Positions 46,685-54,122 of a stretch of DNA of 64,000 nt are shown in pieces; positions within the stretch are counted from its first letter, which is position 1; each line of letters opens with the position of its first letter. Source of the stretch: an uncultured Clostridia bacterium (lineage in GTDB: Bacteria; Bacillota; Clostridia; UMGS1810). The notes under the pieces were generated by a model. The model saw only the letters and a program-made list of their open reading frames with translations. It did not search any database and had not been told where the DNA came from. The stretch covers positions 44,925 through 108,924 of the forward strand of contig CAKSTI010000011.1 of NCBI GenBank assembly GCA_934500705.1, read 5' to 3'. Made by a program: the position numbers and the translations under genes.

Positions 46685-48669
46685 ATCGCATCTACCTCCG
46701 CCATAATTTGTTTGCTTGTAAAGCCTTTAAGGTCCATAGCGCCCGACATACAAGCCACCGTGCAAGCACCGCAGCCCTGGCACACAGCCTCGTTTACGCT
46801 TGCCACTCTGCGAACCTTTGTGGTTCTGTCCGGCATTCTGAACTCTTTGTCCAGATAGGTAATTGCGCCGTAAGGGCAAACCTTTTCGCACGTTGAGCAG
46901 CCGTTGCACATCATCTCGTCGGAGTGTGCGACACAGGGGTTACCCGTGAGCTTATCTTTGCACAAAAGTCCGATGACCTTCGACGCCGCCGCTCCTGCCT
47001 GTGAAACTGTTTCCGGAATGTCCTTGGGGCCTTGGCACGCACCGGAGAGGAACACGCCTGCCGTCGGGCTTTCTACCGGACGGAGCTTCGGGTGAGCCTC
47101 GGTAAAGAAGTCGTTTGTATCCATACTTGCCGTAAGCATTGTTGCCAGCGGTCTTGCCGACTTGTCCGGCTCTATTGCCGCCGCAAGAACCACGAGGTCT
47201 GCGTCAATGTGGAGCTGTTTGTTATCCAAAAGGTCTGACGCCTGAACTTTAAGCTTTCCGTTTTCGGGCGAAACCTTACCCACCATACCTTTGATATAGT
47301 GTACGCCGTATTCCTCAACGGCACGGCGGTAGAACTCGTCAAAGTTTTTACCGGGTGTACGCACGTCGATGTAGAAAACGTAAACATCGGTATCGGGGTA
47401 CTTGTCACGAATGAGCATTGCGTGCTTTGCCGTATACATACAGCAGATTTTGGAGCAGTACTCCTTGCCCTTTGCCGCACACGCCTCACAGCGTGAGCCG
47501 ACACACTGAACAAAAACTATTGTGTGCGGGTGCTCGCCGTCCGACGGGCGGAGAAGTGTTCCGCCTGTGGGGCCTGCCGCATTCATAAGACGTTCGAGTT
47601 CAAGAGAAGTGATGACGTCTTTGGACTGCGAATATGCAAACTCGTCGAACTTATCCATAGAAATCGGATTAAATCCCGTTGCGGCAACGATTGCGCCGTA
47701 CTTTTCCTCTATAAATTCGTCTTTTGCGTTATAATCTATTGCGCCGGCGGTACAAACCTTTGAGCACAGTCCGCATTTGCCTGTTTTCAGCATTGTGCAG
47801 TAATTCGGGTCAATGGTTGCAACCTTGGGCACTGCCTGTGCAAACGGAATGTAGATTGCACGGCGGTTGTCCATACCGAGGTTAAACTCGTTGGGCACCT
47901 TTTTCTGAGGACATTTTTCCGTGCAGGCTCCACAGCCTGTGCAGACGTCCTCTTTAACGTATCTTGCCTTTTTCTTTATGGTAACGTCAAAGTTGCCGAC
48001 AAATCCCTTAACGTCGGTAACCTCCGAGTATGAGAAAATCCTTATCTTTTCGTTCTGCGCCACGTCCACCATCTTGGGTGTCAGTATGCAGGCGGCACAG
48101 TCGAGCGTCGGGAACGTCTTGTCGAGCTGAGCCATTTTCCCGCCGATTGTAGGCTTTGTTTCCACAATATCCACAGGGAAACCTGCGTCGGCAATGTCGA
48201 GAGCCGTCTGTATACCGGCAATTCCTCCGCCGATGACCAGGGCACGCTTGGTAACGGGACTTTCGCCCGGTGTGAGCGGTGCGTTGAGGTTTACCTTTGC
48301 AACTGCCGCTTTGGCGAGGATAATTGCCTTCTCCGTACCCACGGGCATTTCCTTGTGCACCCAGGAGCACTGTTCACGAATGTTGGCAATCTCCACCATA
48401 TAGGGGTTAAGCCCTGCTGCCGCCGCAGTTTTGCGGAAGGTTGCCTCGTGCATACGGGGCGAACAGGAACATACTACGATGCCGGTTAAGTTGTTTTCCT
48501 TAACGGCGTCTATAATCATATTCTGACCTGCCTGTGAACACATATATTGATAATCGGTGGAGAAAACAACGCCCTGTTCGTGCTTCACAGCCTCTGCAAC
48601 TGCTTTAACGTCAATCGTTCCGGCGATGTTGGTTCCGCAGTGGCAGACAAAAACTCCAATTCTTTGCAT
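46675..48669 (-). CDS. hdrA: Heterodisulfide reductase subunit A-like, flavin and multi-cluster protein
   Basis: Core of the complex; in characterised HdrABC systems HdrA's FAD performs electron bifurcation. The 664 residues begin MQRIGVFVCHCGTNIAGTID. They have the FAD motif VIGGGIAGIQTALDIADAG, the cluster-binding TLDCAACILTPKM, and several ferredoxin motifs (CTGCGACTEKCP; CGLCSKVCTAGAID; CNGCSTCEKVCPYGAI; CQGCGACTVACMSGAM). Length matches bacterial HdrA. Whether this copy bifurcates cannot be read from sequence. Confidence 0.95.
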   Translation of the reverse strand: MQRIGVFVCHCGTNIAGTIDVKAVAEAVKHEQGVVFSTDYQYMCSQAGQNMIIDAVKENNLTGIVVCSCSPRMHEATFRKTAAAAGLNPYMVEIANIREQCSWVHKEMPVGTEKAIILAKAAVAKVNLNAPLTPGESPVTKRALVIGGGIAGIQTALDIADAGFPVDIVETKPTIGGKMAQLDKTFPTLDCAACILTPKMVDVAQNEKIRIFSYSEVTDVKGFVGNFDVTIKKKARYVKEDVCTGCGACTEKCPQKKVPNEFNLGMDNRRAIYIPFAQAVPKVATIDPNYCTMLKTGKCGLCSKVCTAGAIDYNAKDEFIEEKYGAIVAATGFNPISMDKFDEFAYSQSKDVITSLELERLMNAAGPTGGTLLRPSDGEHPHTIVFVQCVGSRCEACAAKGKEYCSKICCMYTAKHAMLIRDKYPDTDVYVFYIDVRTPGKNFDEFYRRAVEEYGVHYIKGMVGKVSPENGKLKVQASDLLDNKQLHIDADLVVLAAAIEPDKSARPLATMLTASMDTNDFFTEAHPKLRPVESPTAGVFLSGACQGPKDIPETVSQAGAAASKVIGLLCKDKLTGNPCVAHSDEMMCNGCSTCEKVCPYGAITYLDKEFRMPDRTTKVRRVASVNEAVCQGCGACTVACMSGAMDLKGFTSKQIMAEVDAICK

Positions 48670-48685
48670 TGCTTGTTTCTCCTTT

Positions 48686-49078
48686 CTACTTTGAATACTT
48701 GCGCATTGCGCTCATAAGAGCCTGCTGGGGTATATCGTCGTCAAGTTTTTCGGGAATATCGTTTGCTGTCATATGGTTTGCACCCTTCTGACGGATTACC
48801 GCAAGGCGTACAGCCTCCACAATCTTTGCCGGCTCAACGCCTCTCGGGCAGCGGTCAACGCACGCCATACACGACAGGCATTTGTATATCGACTCAGACT
48901 GCATCAGCTTGTCAATCTCGCCGTTTTCTACCATATATACAAACTGGTGAGGATGATATTCCATTTCGTCATAAGACGGACAGGTTCCGGAGCATTTTCC
49001 GCAGCGCATACATTTTCTCGGATTTACACCGCTTGTGCGCAAAATCTGCTCTTTAAGTCTTTCTTCTTTACTCAGCAT
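48686..49078 (-). CDS. hdrC: Heterodisulfide reductase subunit C-like, 4Fe-4S protein
   Basis: Passes electrons between HdrA and HdrB. 130 residues with two 4Fe-4S motifs, CMRCGKCSGTCPSYDEM (about 23-39) and CLSCMACVDRCPRGVEP (about 68-84). It overlaps hdrB by 11 bases. Usual family length. Confidence 0.93.
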   Translation of the reverse strand: MLSKEERLKEQILRTSGVNPRKCMRCGKCSGTCPSYDEMEYHPHQFVYMVENGEIDKLMQSESIYKCLSCMACVDRCPRGVEPAKIVEAVRLAVIRQKGANHMTANDIPEKLDDDIPQQALMSAMRKYSK

Positions 49079-49877
49079 CGCTGTCCGCCTCCTTTACTCC
49101 GAGAGCCTCTGCCAAAAGCTCCGTAAAGTATACAACCGGGATTTTGCTCTCCGACTTTATGAGATTGTATTTGCACAGTGGACAAGCCGTAACAATCATC
49201 TCTGCGCCGGCGCCCCGGGCACTGCCGCTTACGGCGTTTGCCTTTGTCTTTGCAAAGTCCTTGTCCTCCAACGTCACATATCCGCCGCAGCACTCATTTC
49301 TCATAGAGTACGTCACAGGCTCTGCGCCGATGGCACGAATGAAGTCCTCCATAATCGAGGGGTTCTCCACGTCGTCGAGCTGCATAACCTTGCCCGGTCT
49401 TAAAAGCAGACAGCCGTAATATGCCGCTATCTTTTTGCCGGTGAGGGGCTTTGTAACCGCCTTCTTGATATTATCAAACCCAATCTTGTCACGCAGAAGT
49501 TCCAGGTAATGAATAACCTCGGTTTCGCCGTGGTAAGGCTCCTTGGGCTCTTTGTCCTGCGCCATATAGAGGTTTGCCTTGGAGGCAAATTCCTCGTCGT
49601 TTTGCATAGCGTAGTTTGTTTGCTTTATTACATTGTGGCAGGCTGAACATACCGTAACCAAAGGCTGAGAATTATCCCGTGCCGCCACGAGTGCACGCAC
49701 GCTCGAAAGCTTGGACGCAACCTCGTCCTTTGCGCTTACGAACACGCCGCCGCAGCACTGCCAGTTTTCAATCTCGCAAAGCTGAGCGCCGAGAACCTCT
49801 GCGCACTTTCTTGCATACCTGTCGAGTTCCTTTGCCTTTGTTCGGAGGGTGCAGCCGGGGAAATAACTTAATTTCAT
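49068..49877 (-). CDS. hdrB: Heterodisulfide reductase subunit B-like, CCG-domain protein
   Basis: In HdrABC this subunit carries the catalytic non-cubane clusters in two CCG domains. The 269-residue protein has both: YFPGCTLRTKAKELD ... WQCCGGVF ... TVCSACHN and YYGCLLLRPGKV ... NECCGGYV ... TACPLCKYNL. All the expected cysteines are present, so cluster assembly should be intact. Its natural acceptor here is unknown. Classical CoM-CoB disulfide is not expected in a bacterium, and no DsrC gene is nearby. Confidence 0.94.
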   Translation of the reverse strand: MKLSYFPGCTLRTKAKELDRYARKCAEVLGAQLCEIENWQCCGGVFVSAKDEVASKLSSVRALVAARDNSQPLVTVCSACHNVIKQTNYAMQNDEEFASKANLYMAQDKEPKEPYHGETEVIHYLELLRDKIGFDNIKKAVTKPLTGKKIAAYYGCLLLRPGKVMQLDDVENPSIMEDFIRAIGAEPVTYSMRNECCGGYVTLEDKDFAKTKANAVSGSARGAGAEMIVTACPLCKYNLIKSESKIPVVYFTELLAEALGVKEADSDAE

Positions 49878-49897
49878 ACTTTACCTCCAATATCGTT

Positions 49898-51274
49898 TCA
49901 GACCATCTGTTCGGGGTGGAACACCTCGTCGAATTTTTCTTCCGTGAGGAAACCAAGCTCAACGCACGCTTCCTTTAATGAAATGTTGTCTTTAAATGCC
50001 TTCTTGGCTGTCTTTGCCGCATTTTCGTATCCGATGTACGGGTTAAGTGCGGTTACAAGCATAAGTGAGTTGTGCAGGTTGTGGTACATTTTGTCCTCAT
50101 TTGCCGTAATTCCTGCGGCGCAGTTGTTGTTAAACGACACAATAGCCTCGGCGAGAAGTCTTGCCGACTGCAAGAAGTTGTACGCCGCAACGGGCATAAA
50201 CACATTAAGCTCAAAGTTGCCCTGCGATGCCGCCATACCTACCGCAACATCGTTGCCCATAACCTGAACGGCAACCATTGTAACAGCCTCGCACTGAGTG
50301 GGATTAACCTTACCGGGCATTATTGATGAACCCGGCTCGTTTTCGGGAATGTGTATCTCGCCCAGTCCGTCACGGGGACCTGATGCCAGCCAGCGGACGT
50401 CGTTTGCGATTTTCATCATATCGCAGGCGGTCGCCTTAATTGCGCCGTGCGCAAACACGAGTTCGTCCTTTGATGTGAGTGCGTGGAACTTATTTTCTGC
50501 CGTTACGAAGTCCTTGCCCGTAAGGGACGCAACCTTTGCGGCAACAAGCTCGGAAAATCCCTTGGGAGCGTTAAGTCCCGTTCCCACTGCCGTTCCGCCG
50601 AGTGCAAGCTCGTGAAGAGGTTTAACCGCAAGTCTTAAAAGCTCTGCGTCACGCTCCAAGCTCGAACGCCAGCCGGATATTTCCTGGCTGAACTTAATGG
50701 GTGTTGCGTCTTGGAGATGCGTTCTGCCGGACTTAACGATGCCCTCGTTCTCCGCTTCGAGCCTTTTAAATGTTTCAATCAAAAGCTCTACCGCAGGGAG
50801 AAGTTTATCCTCTATTGCAATTACTGCGGAAATGTGCATTGCCGTGGGGAATGTGTCGTTTGACGACTGGCTCATATTGATGTCATCGTTCGGGTGGCAC
50901 AGCTTTGAACCTGCAATCTGGTTTGCACGGTTTGCAATAACCTCGTTTGCATTCATATTAGACTGTGTTCCGGAACCTGTCTGCCACACAACAAGCGGAA
51001 AATGACTGTTAAGCGAACCGGAGATAACCTCGTCGCACGCCTTTTTGATGGCGTCCAGCTTTTCTGCCGTCATTTTTTCGGGCTTTAATTCGGCATTGGC
51101 AAGCGCCGCCGCCTTCTTTAAAATTCCGAAAGCGTGAGTAATTTCTCTCGGCATTGTTTCAATGTCCACGCCGATTTTGAAATTCTCGTGACTGCGCTGT
51201 GTCTGCGCCGCCCAGAGGCGGTCTGCCGGCACTTTCATCTCGCCCATAGAATCGTGTTCAATGCGATACTCCAT
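49898..51274 (-). CDS. fumC: Fumarate hydratase, class II
   Basis: Interconverts malate and fumarate without an iron-sulfur cluster. From ATG 51274 (MEYRIEHDSMGEMKVPADRLW, AAGGGTG site) there are 458 residues. Key motifs: QTGSGTQSNMNANEV, HPNDDINMSQSSND, GRTHLQDATPI, TAVGTGLNAP and the signature GSSIMPGKVNPTQCEA. The close relatives aspartase and argininosuccinate lyase are less likely given the neighbours. It lies between the dehydrogenase gene and hdrB, with gaps of 14 and 20 bases. Confidence 0.94.
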   Translation of the reverse strand: MEYRIEHDSMGEMKVPADRLWAAQTQRSHENFKIGVDIETMPREITHAFGILKKAAALANAELKPEKMTAEKLDAIKKACDEVISGSLNSHFPLVVWQTGSGTQSNMNANEVIANRANQIAGSKLCHPNDDINMSQSSNDTFPTAMHISAVIAIEDKLLPAVELLIETFKRLEAENEGIVKSGRTHLQDATPIKFSQEISGWRSSLERDAELLRLAVKPLHELALGGTAVGTGLNAPKGFSELVAAKVASLTGKDFVTAENKFHALTSKDELVFAHGAIKATACDMMKIANDVRWLASGPRDGLGEIHIPENEPGSSIMPGKVNPTQCEAVTMVAVQVMGNDVAVGMAASQGNFELNVFMPVAAYNFLQSARLLAEAIVSFNNNCAAGITANEDKMYHNLHNSLMLVTALNPYIGYENAAKTAKKAFKDNISLKEACVELGFLTEEKFDEVFHPEQMV

Positions 51275-51288
51275 TTTAATCACCCTTC

Positions 51289-52233
51289 TTATATATCAAG
51301 ATTTTTAATAACTTCTTTAAGTGCGTCTGCACTGCGGCGGAGTTTGGTAATTTCGTCATCGGTCAGCGAGAGGTTAACCTTGCCCCTTACTCCGTTGTTG
51401 CCGACCATATTGAGCGTGCTCAGACATACGTCGTCTATGCCGTACTCGCCGTGCATCATTGTAGATACCGTCATCGTTGTGTCGATACCGCTAAGGATGC
51501 ACTTGCAGATGTGACATACGGAAATGGAAACAGCATAGAACGTTGCTCCCTTTCTTGCGATAACACGTCCGCCGGACTTTCTTACGTACTGCTCAATCTC
51601 CTCAAAGTCAAGCTCCGGGCTTGTAATTCCGGGCGTGGTGATGAGCTTGTGACATTCGCATATCGGCACGTTTGAGATATTTGCCACCGACCACGGAATG
51701 AAAGACGAGTCGCCGTGCTCACCCAGGACGTAAGCATGAACGTTGCTCTGGTTAATGTTGTAGTACTCTGCAAGTCTTGTGCGCAGTCTTGCGGTGTCGA
51801 GGATTGTTCCCGAACCTATGATGCGGTTTTCCGGAATACTTGAAAACTTATGAAATGTGTAAGTTAAAATGTCAACCGGATTGCTGACTATAATATATGT
51901 AGCGTTCGGAGCATACTTTGTAATCTCCGGTATAATTGTTTTGGTGATGTCAACGTTTGTCTGTGCAAGTTCGAGCCTTGTCTGACCCGGCTTTCTTGCA
52001 ATTCCCGACGTTAAAATTACAATGTCCGAATTAACGGCGTCACGGTAGTCGCCGGCATAGATTGAACAAGCGCCGCAAAACGGTGTGCCCTGTCTTATGT
52101 CAAGCGCCTCACCGAGAGCCTTCTCATTGTTAATGTCAATCATTACAATTTCAGAAGCAATGTTCATCACGGTAAGCGTGTAAGCGATGGTTGAACCGAC
52201 GCTGCCGGTTCCTACGATAGATATTTTGTTCAT
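51289..52233 (-). CDS. NAD-dependent malate/lactate dehydrogenase (LDH-clade, malate-type selectivity residue)
   Basis: First gene of the operon. 314 residues with NAD motif VGTGSVGSTIAYT, active-site GEHGDSSF, and Arg residues of the LDH/MDH superfamily. The residue before KPG (Arg80, in SGIARKPGQTR) corresponds to classical position 102. There Gln gives lactate dehydrogenase and Arg gives malate dehydrogenase specificity. GEHGD and the TVS segment near residue 240 look LDH-like. With fumarase next door I infer oxaloacetate-to-malate activity, but an annotation pipeline would probably name it L-lactate dehydrogenase. Confidence 0.82.
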   Translation of the reverse strand: MNKISIVGTGSVGSTIAYTLTVMNIASEIVMIDINNEKALGEALDIRQGTPFCGACSIYAGDYRDAVNSDIVILTSGIARKPGQTRLELAQTNVDITKTIIPEITKYAPNATYIIVSNPVDILTYTFHKFSSIPENRIIGSGTILDTARLRTRLAEYYNINQSNVHAYVLGEHGDSSFIPWSVANISNVPICECHKLITTPGITSPELDFEEIEQYVRKSGGRVIARKGATFYAVSISVCHICKCILSGIDTTMTVSTMMHGEYGIDDVCLSTLNMVGNNGVRGKVNLSLTDDEITKLRRSADALKEVIKNLDI

Positions 52234-52264
52234 AATACACCTCTCAAATTACATTATCTGATAC

Positions 52265-52293
52265 ATTATATCACAATTCGACCCGCTGTGCAA
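52265..52293 (-). promoter_or_regulatory. Promoter of the eleven-gene malate-fumarate-Hdr operon, with a Rex-like half-site
   Basis: Minus-strand -35 TTGCAC (52288-52293), 17-base spacer, -10 TATAAT (52265-52270). The -10 box overlaps TTGTGATA (plus 52269-52276), which matches one half of the Rex operator consensus TTGTGA-N6-TCACAA. A second half (TATCAGA) is degenerate and the spacing is off. The promoter is well supported; Rex control is a weak inference. Confidence 0.7.
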
Positions 52294-52364
52294 TTATCAA
52301 ATCGGAATATTGGTATTGTCATTATCGATATAACCTGTTTTGAATATCATTTTGGGTACTATTG

Positions 52365-52910
52365 CTAAATTGTGCGGTATTCATTTGTGACATTTCCCTC
52401 AAAATCTTTCCACAGGAACACTCTGTTTTCATATGTCATATACCCGTGGGCGCTCCCCTCTTTGGGAATGGACACCGAGCCGGGGTTCATATACACAAAG
52501 TTTTCGTGCCTTACGCACTTGGGCACGTGAGTGTGTCCGCACAGCAGTATGTCGCCTTTGCAAAGCGGAGGGGGGCAGTCCTCGCCGTACTTGTGGCCGT
52601 GCGTTGCATATACGGTTACGCCGTCTGTGTGAATGAGCGCATAATCGGCGAGCACGGGGAAGTCAAGCACCATTTGGTCAACCTCGGTGTCGCAGTTGCC
52701 ACGCACACAGAGTATCTTTTCCCTTGCGCCGTTAAGCATTGCAATGACCTCTTTGGGGGCATAGTCTTTGGGCAGGTCATTCCTCGGCCCGTGGTAGAGA
52801 ATATCGCCGAGCAAGAGCAGTCTGTCCGCCTGTTCCTCCGCTGATTTTTCAAGCATTTTACGACAGTAGTACGCACTGCCGTGAATATCCGATGCAATCA
52901 TAATTTTCAT
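52365..52910 (-). CDS. YfcE-type metallophosphoesterase
   Basis: Small phosphodiesterase with two metals. 181 residues with the ordered calcineurin-like motifs: ASDIHGSAYY (D-x-H), LLGDILYHGPRND (GD), VRGNCDTEVD (GNCD), VYATHGHKYG and CGHTHVPK (GHTH). Length and motifs match YfcE/MJ0936 proteins. It has its own AAAGGAG site and a likely promoter with -10 TATACT upstream, and is divergent from the next gene. Confidence 0.88.
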   Translation of the reverse strand: MKIMIASDIHGSAYYCRKMLEKSAEEQADRLLLLGDILYHGPRNDLPKDYAPKEVIAMLNGAREKILCVRGNCDTEVDQMVLDFPVLADYALIHTDGVTVYATHGHKYGEDCPPPLCKGDILLCGHTHVPKCVRHENFVYMNPGSVSIPKEGSAHGYMTYENRVFLWKDFEGNVTNEYRTI

Positions 52911-53024
52911 AGATAAACACTCCTTTGAAACAAGTATATCACAAAAACCGACGTTTGGCGAGTTATTTTTGACACTAATGTACCAATTTTTTGCACTATA
53001 TCACCTTTATGGATAAAAATACTT

Positions 53025-53052
53025 GAAAAAATAATAACTTTTGGTATAATGG
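53025..53052 (+). promoter_or_regulatory. Sigma-A promoter of the phosphoesterase-GH94 unit
   Basis: -35 TTGAAA (53025-53030), 16-base spacer, -10 TATAAT (53047-53052), about 33 bases before the ATG at 53085, which has a GGAGG site. Confidence 0.8.
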
Positions 53053-53084
53053 AAGCAAATTTTAAATAAAACGGAGGACTGTAA

Positions 53085-54116
53085 ATGAAAGATTTATCGT
53101 ATCTGACAGACCACTATGACGAAAAGATTGAAAAAGTAAAAAAAATCAATGCACCTCTTAACTTTATTTTCTACACCGACCCCCACAACGGACTGTCCGA
53201 ATGGGACTGCCCCAAGCACGAGGACTACTCCCCCACCGACTTTGAGTCCGCAATAGATACTGCCGAGTCAATGCAGTACATAATAGACAGGCTCCCAAAT
53301 CTAAGCTGCCTTGTCTGCGGCGGCGACCTGGGCTGCGACTACAACGACGACCCCAAGCTGGCACACAAGTCCATTGAGGATATGATGAAAGCTCTGTATA
53401 AGCTGACAATTCCCGTGCACTGCTGCATAGGCAATCACGACGACTGCACCATCTGCCTTATAGAACCCGAAAAGAGCTATCCGAGCTACGAGGGCGAGCT
53501 TAAACCGCACGTATCGGAGTATATGCTGCGCCCGGAGGATTTGCACAGAATTTGTATGAAAAACAACCCCACGGACGAAAATTACTACTACACCGACTTT
53601 GACGAACTCGGCTACCGCTTTGTGTTCCTGAACACATCGGACGTGGAGTGTGTCACAAACGAAAAGGGCGAGCCGCTCTATCCTCACAAAGTCGGATTTT
53701 CCGTAAAACAGCTTATGTGGTTCAAAGAGGCTGTAAACACTGACAAAAAGGTAATTGTGTTCTCCCACGTACCGCTCAGAAACAAAGGTCATTTTCCCGA
53801 CTGCATAAGCGGACGTGAAGGACTCTTAAACGGCGAGATAATGTGGCAGAATATTCAGCTTGCCGACAACGTGGTTGCCGCCGTTGCCGGCCATCTGCAC
53901 TACGACAACATTGTGTACGACGGCAAAATGGTTTCCATAGACACGCAGAGCGGAACAGGTCTTGTTCACGGTCAGTGGGATCCCTCCTGCCCGTACAGGG
54001 AGTACGGCACATATACGGAAACTGCGTTTGACATAATCTCCGTAAAAGACGATGTCATCTACTGCACCCGCTTCGGCGCAGGATTTGACAGAATGGCAAA
54101 AATCATAAGGGGGTAG
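53085..54116 (+). CDS. Calcineurin-like metallophosphoesterase
   Basis: 343 residues, no signal peptide, so cytoplasmic. Motifs in order: FIFYTDPHNG (D-x-H), LVCGGDLG (GD), IGNHDD (GNHD), VFSHVPLRNKGHF (H) and VAGHLHYDN (GHxH). The substrate is unknown. It is six bases before the GH94-type gene, in the same transcript, so a sugar phosphate or nucleotide-sugar role is possible. Such proteins are often annotated only as metallophosphatase. Confidence 0.85.
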   Translation: MKDLSYLTDHYDEKIEKVKKINAPLNFIFYTDPHNGLSEWDCPKHEDYSPTDFESAIDTAESMQYIIDRLPNLSCLVCGGDLGCDYNDDPKLAHKSIEDMMKALYKLTIPVHCCIGNHDDCTICLIEPEKSYPSYEGELKPHVSEYMLRPEDLHRICMKNNPTDENYYYTDFDELGYRFVFLNTSDVECVTNEKGEPLYPHKVGFSVKQLMWFKEAVNTDKKVIVFSHVPLRNKGHFPDCISGREGLLNGEIMWQNIQLADNVVAAVAGHLHYDNIVYDGKMVSIDTQSGTGLVHGQWDPSCPYREYGTYTETAFDIISVKDDVIYCTRFGAGFDRMAKIIRG

Positions 54117-54122
54117 GCATTA

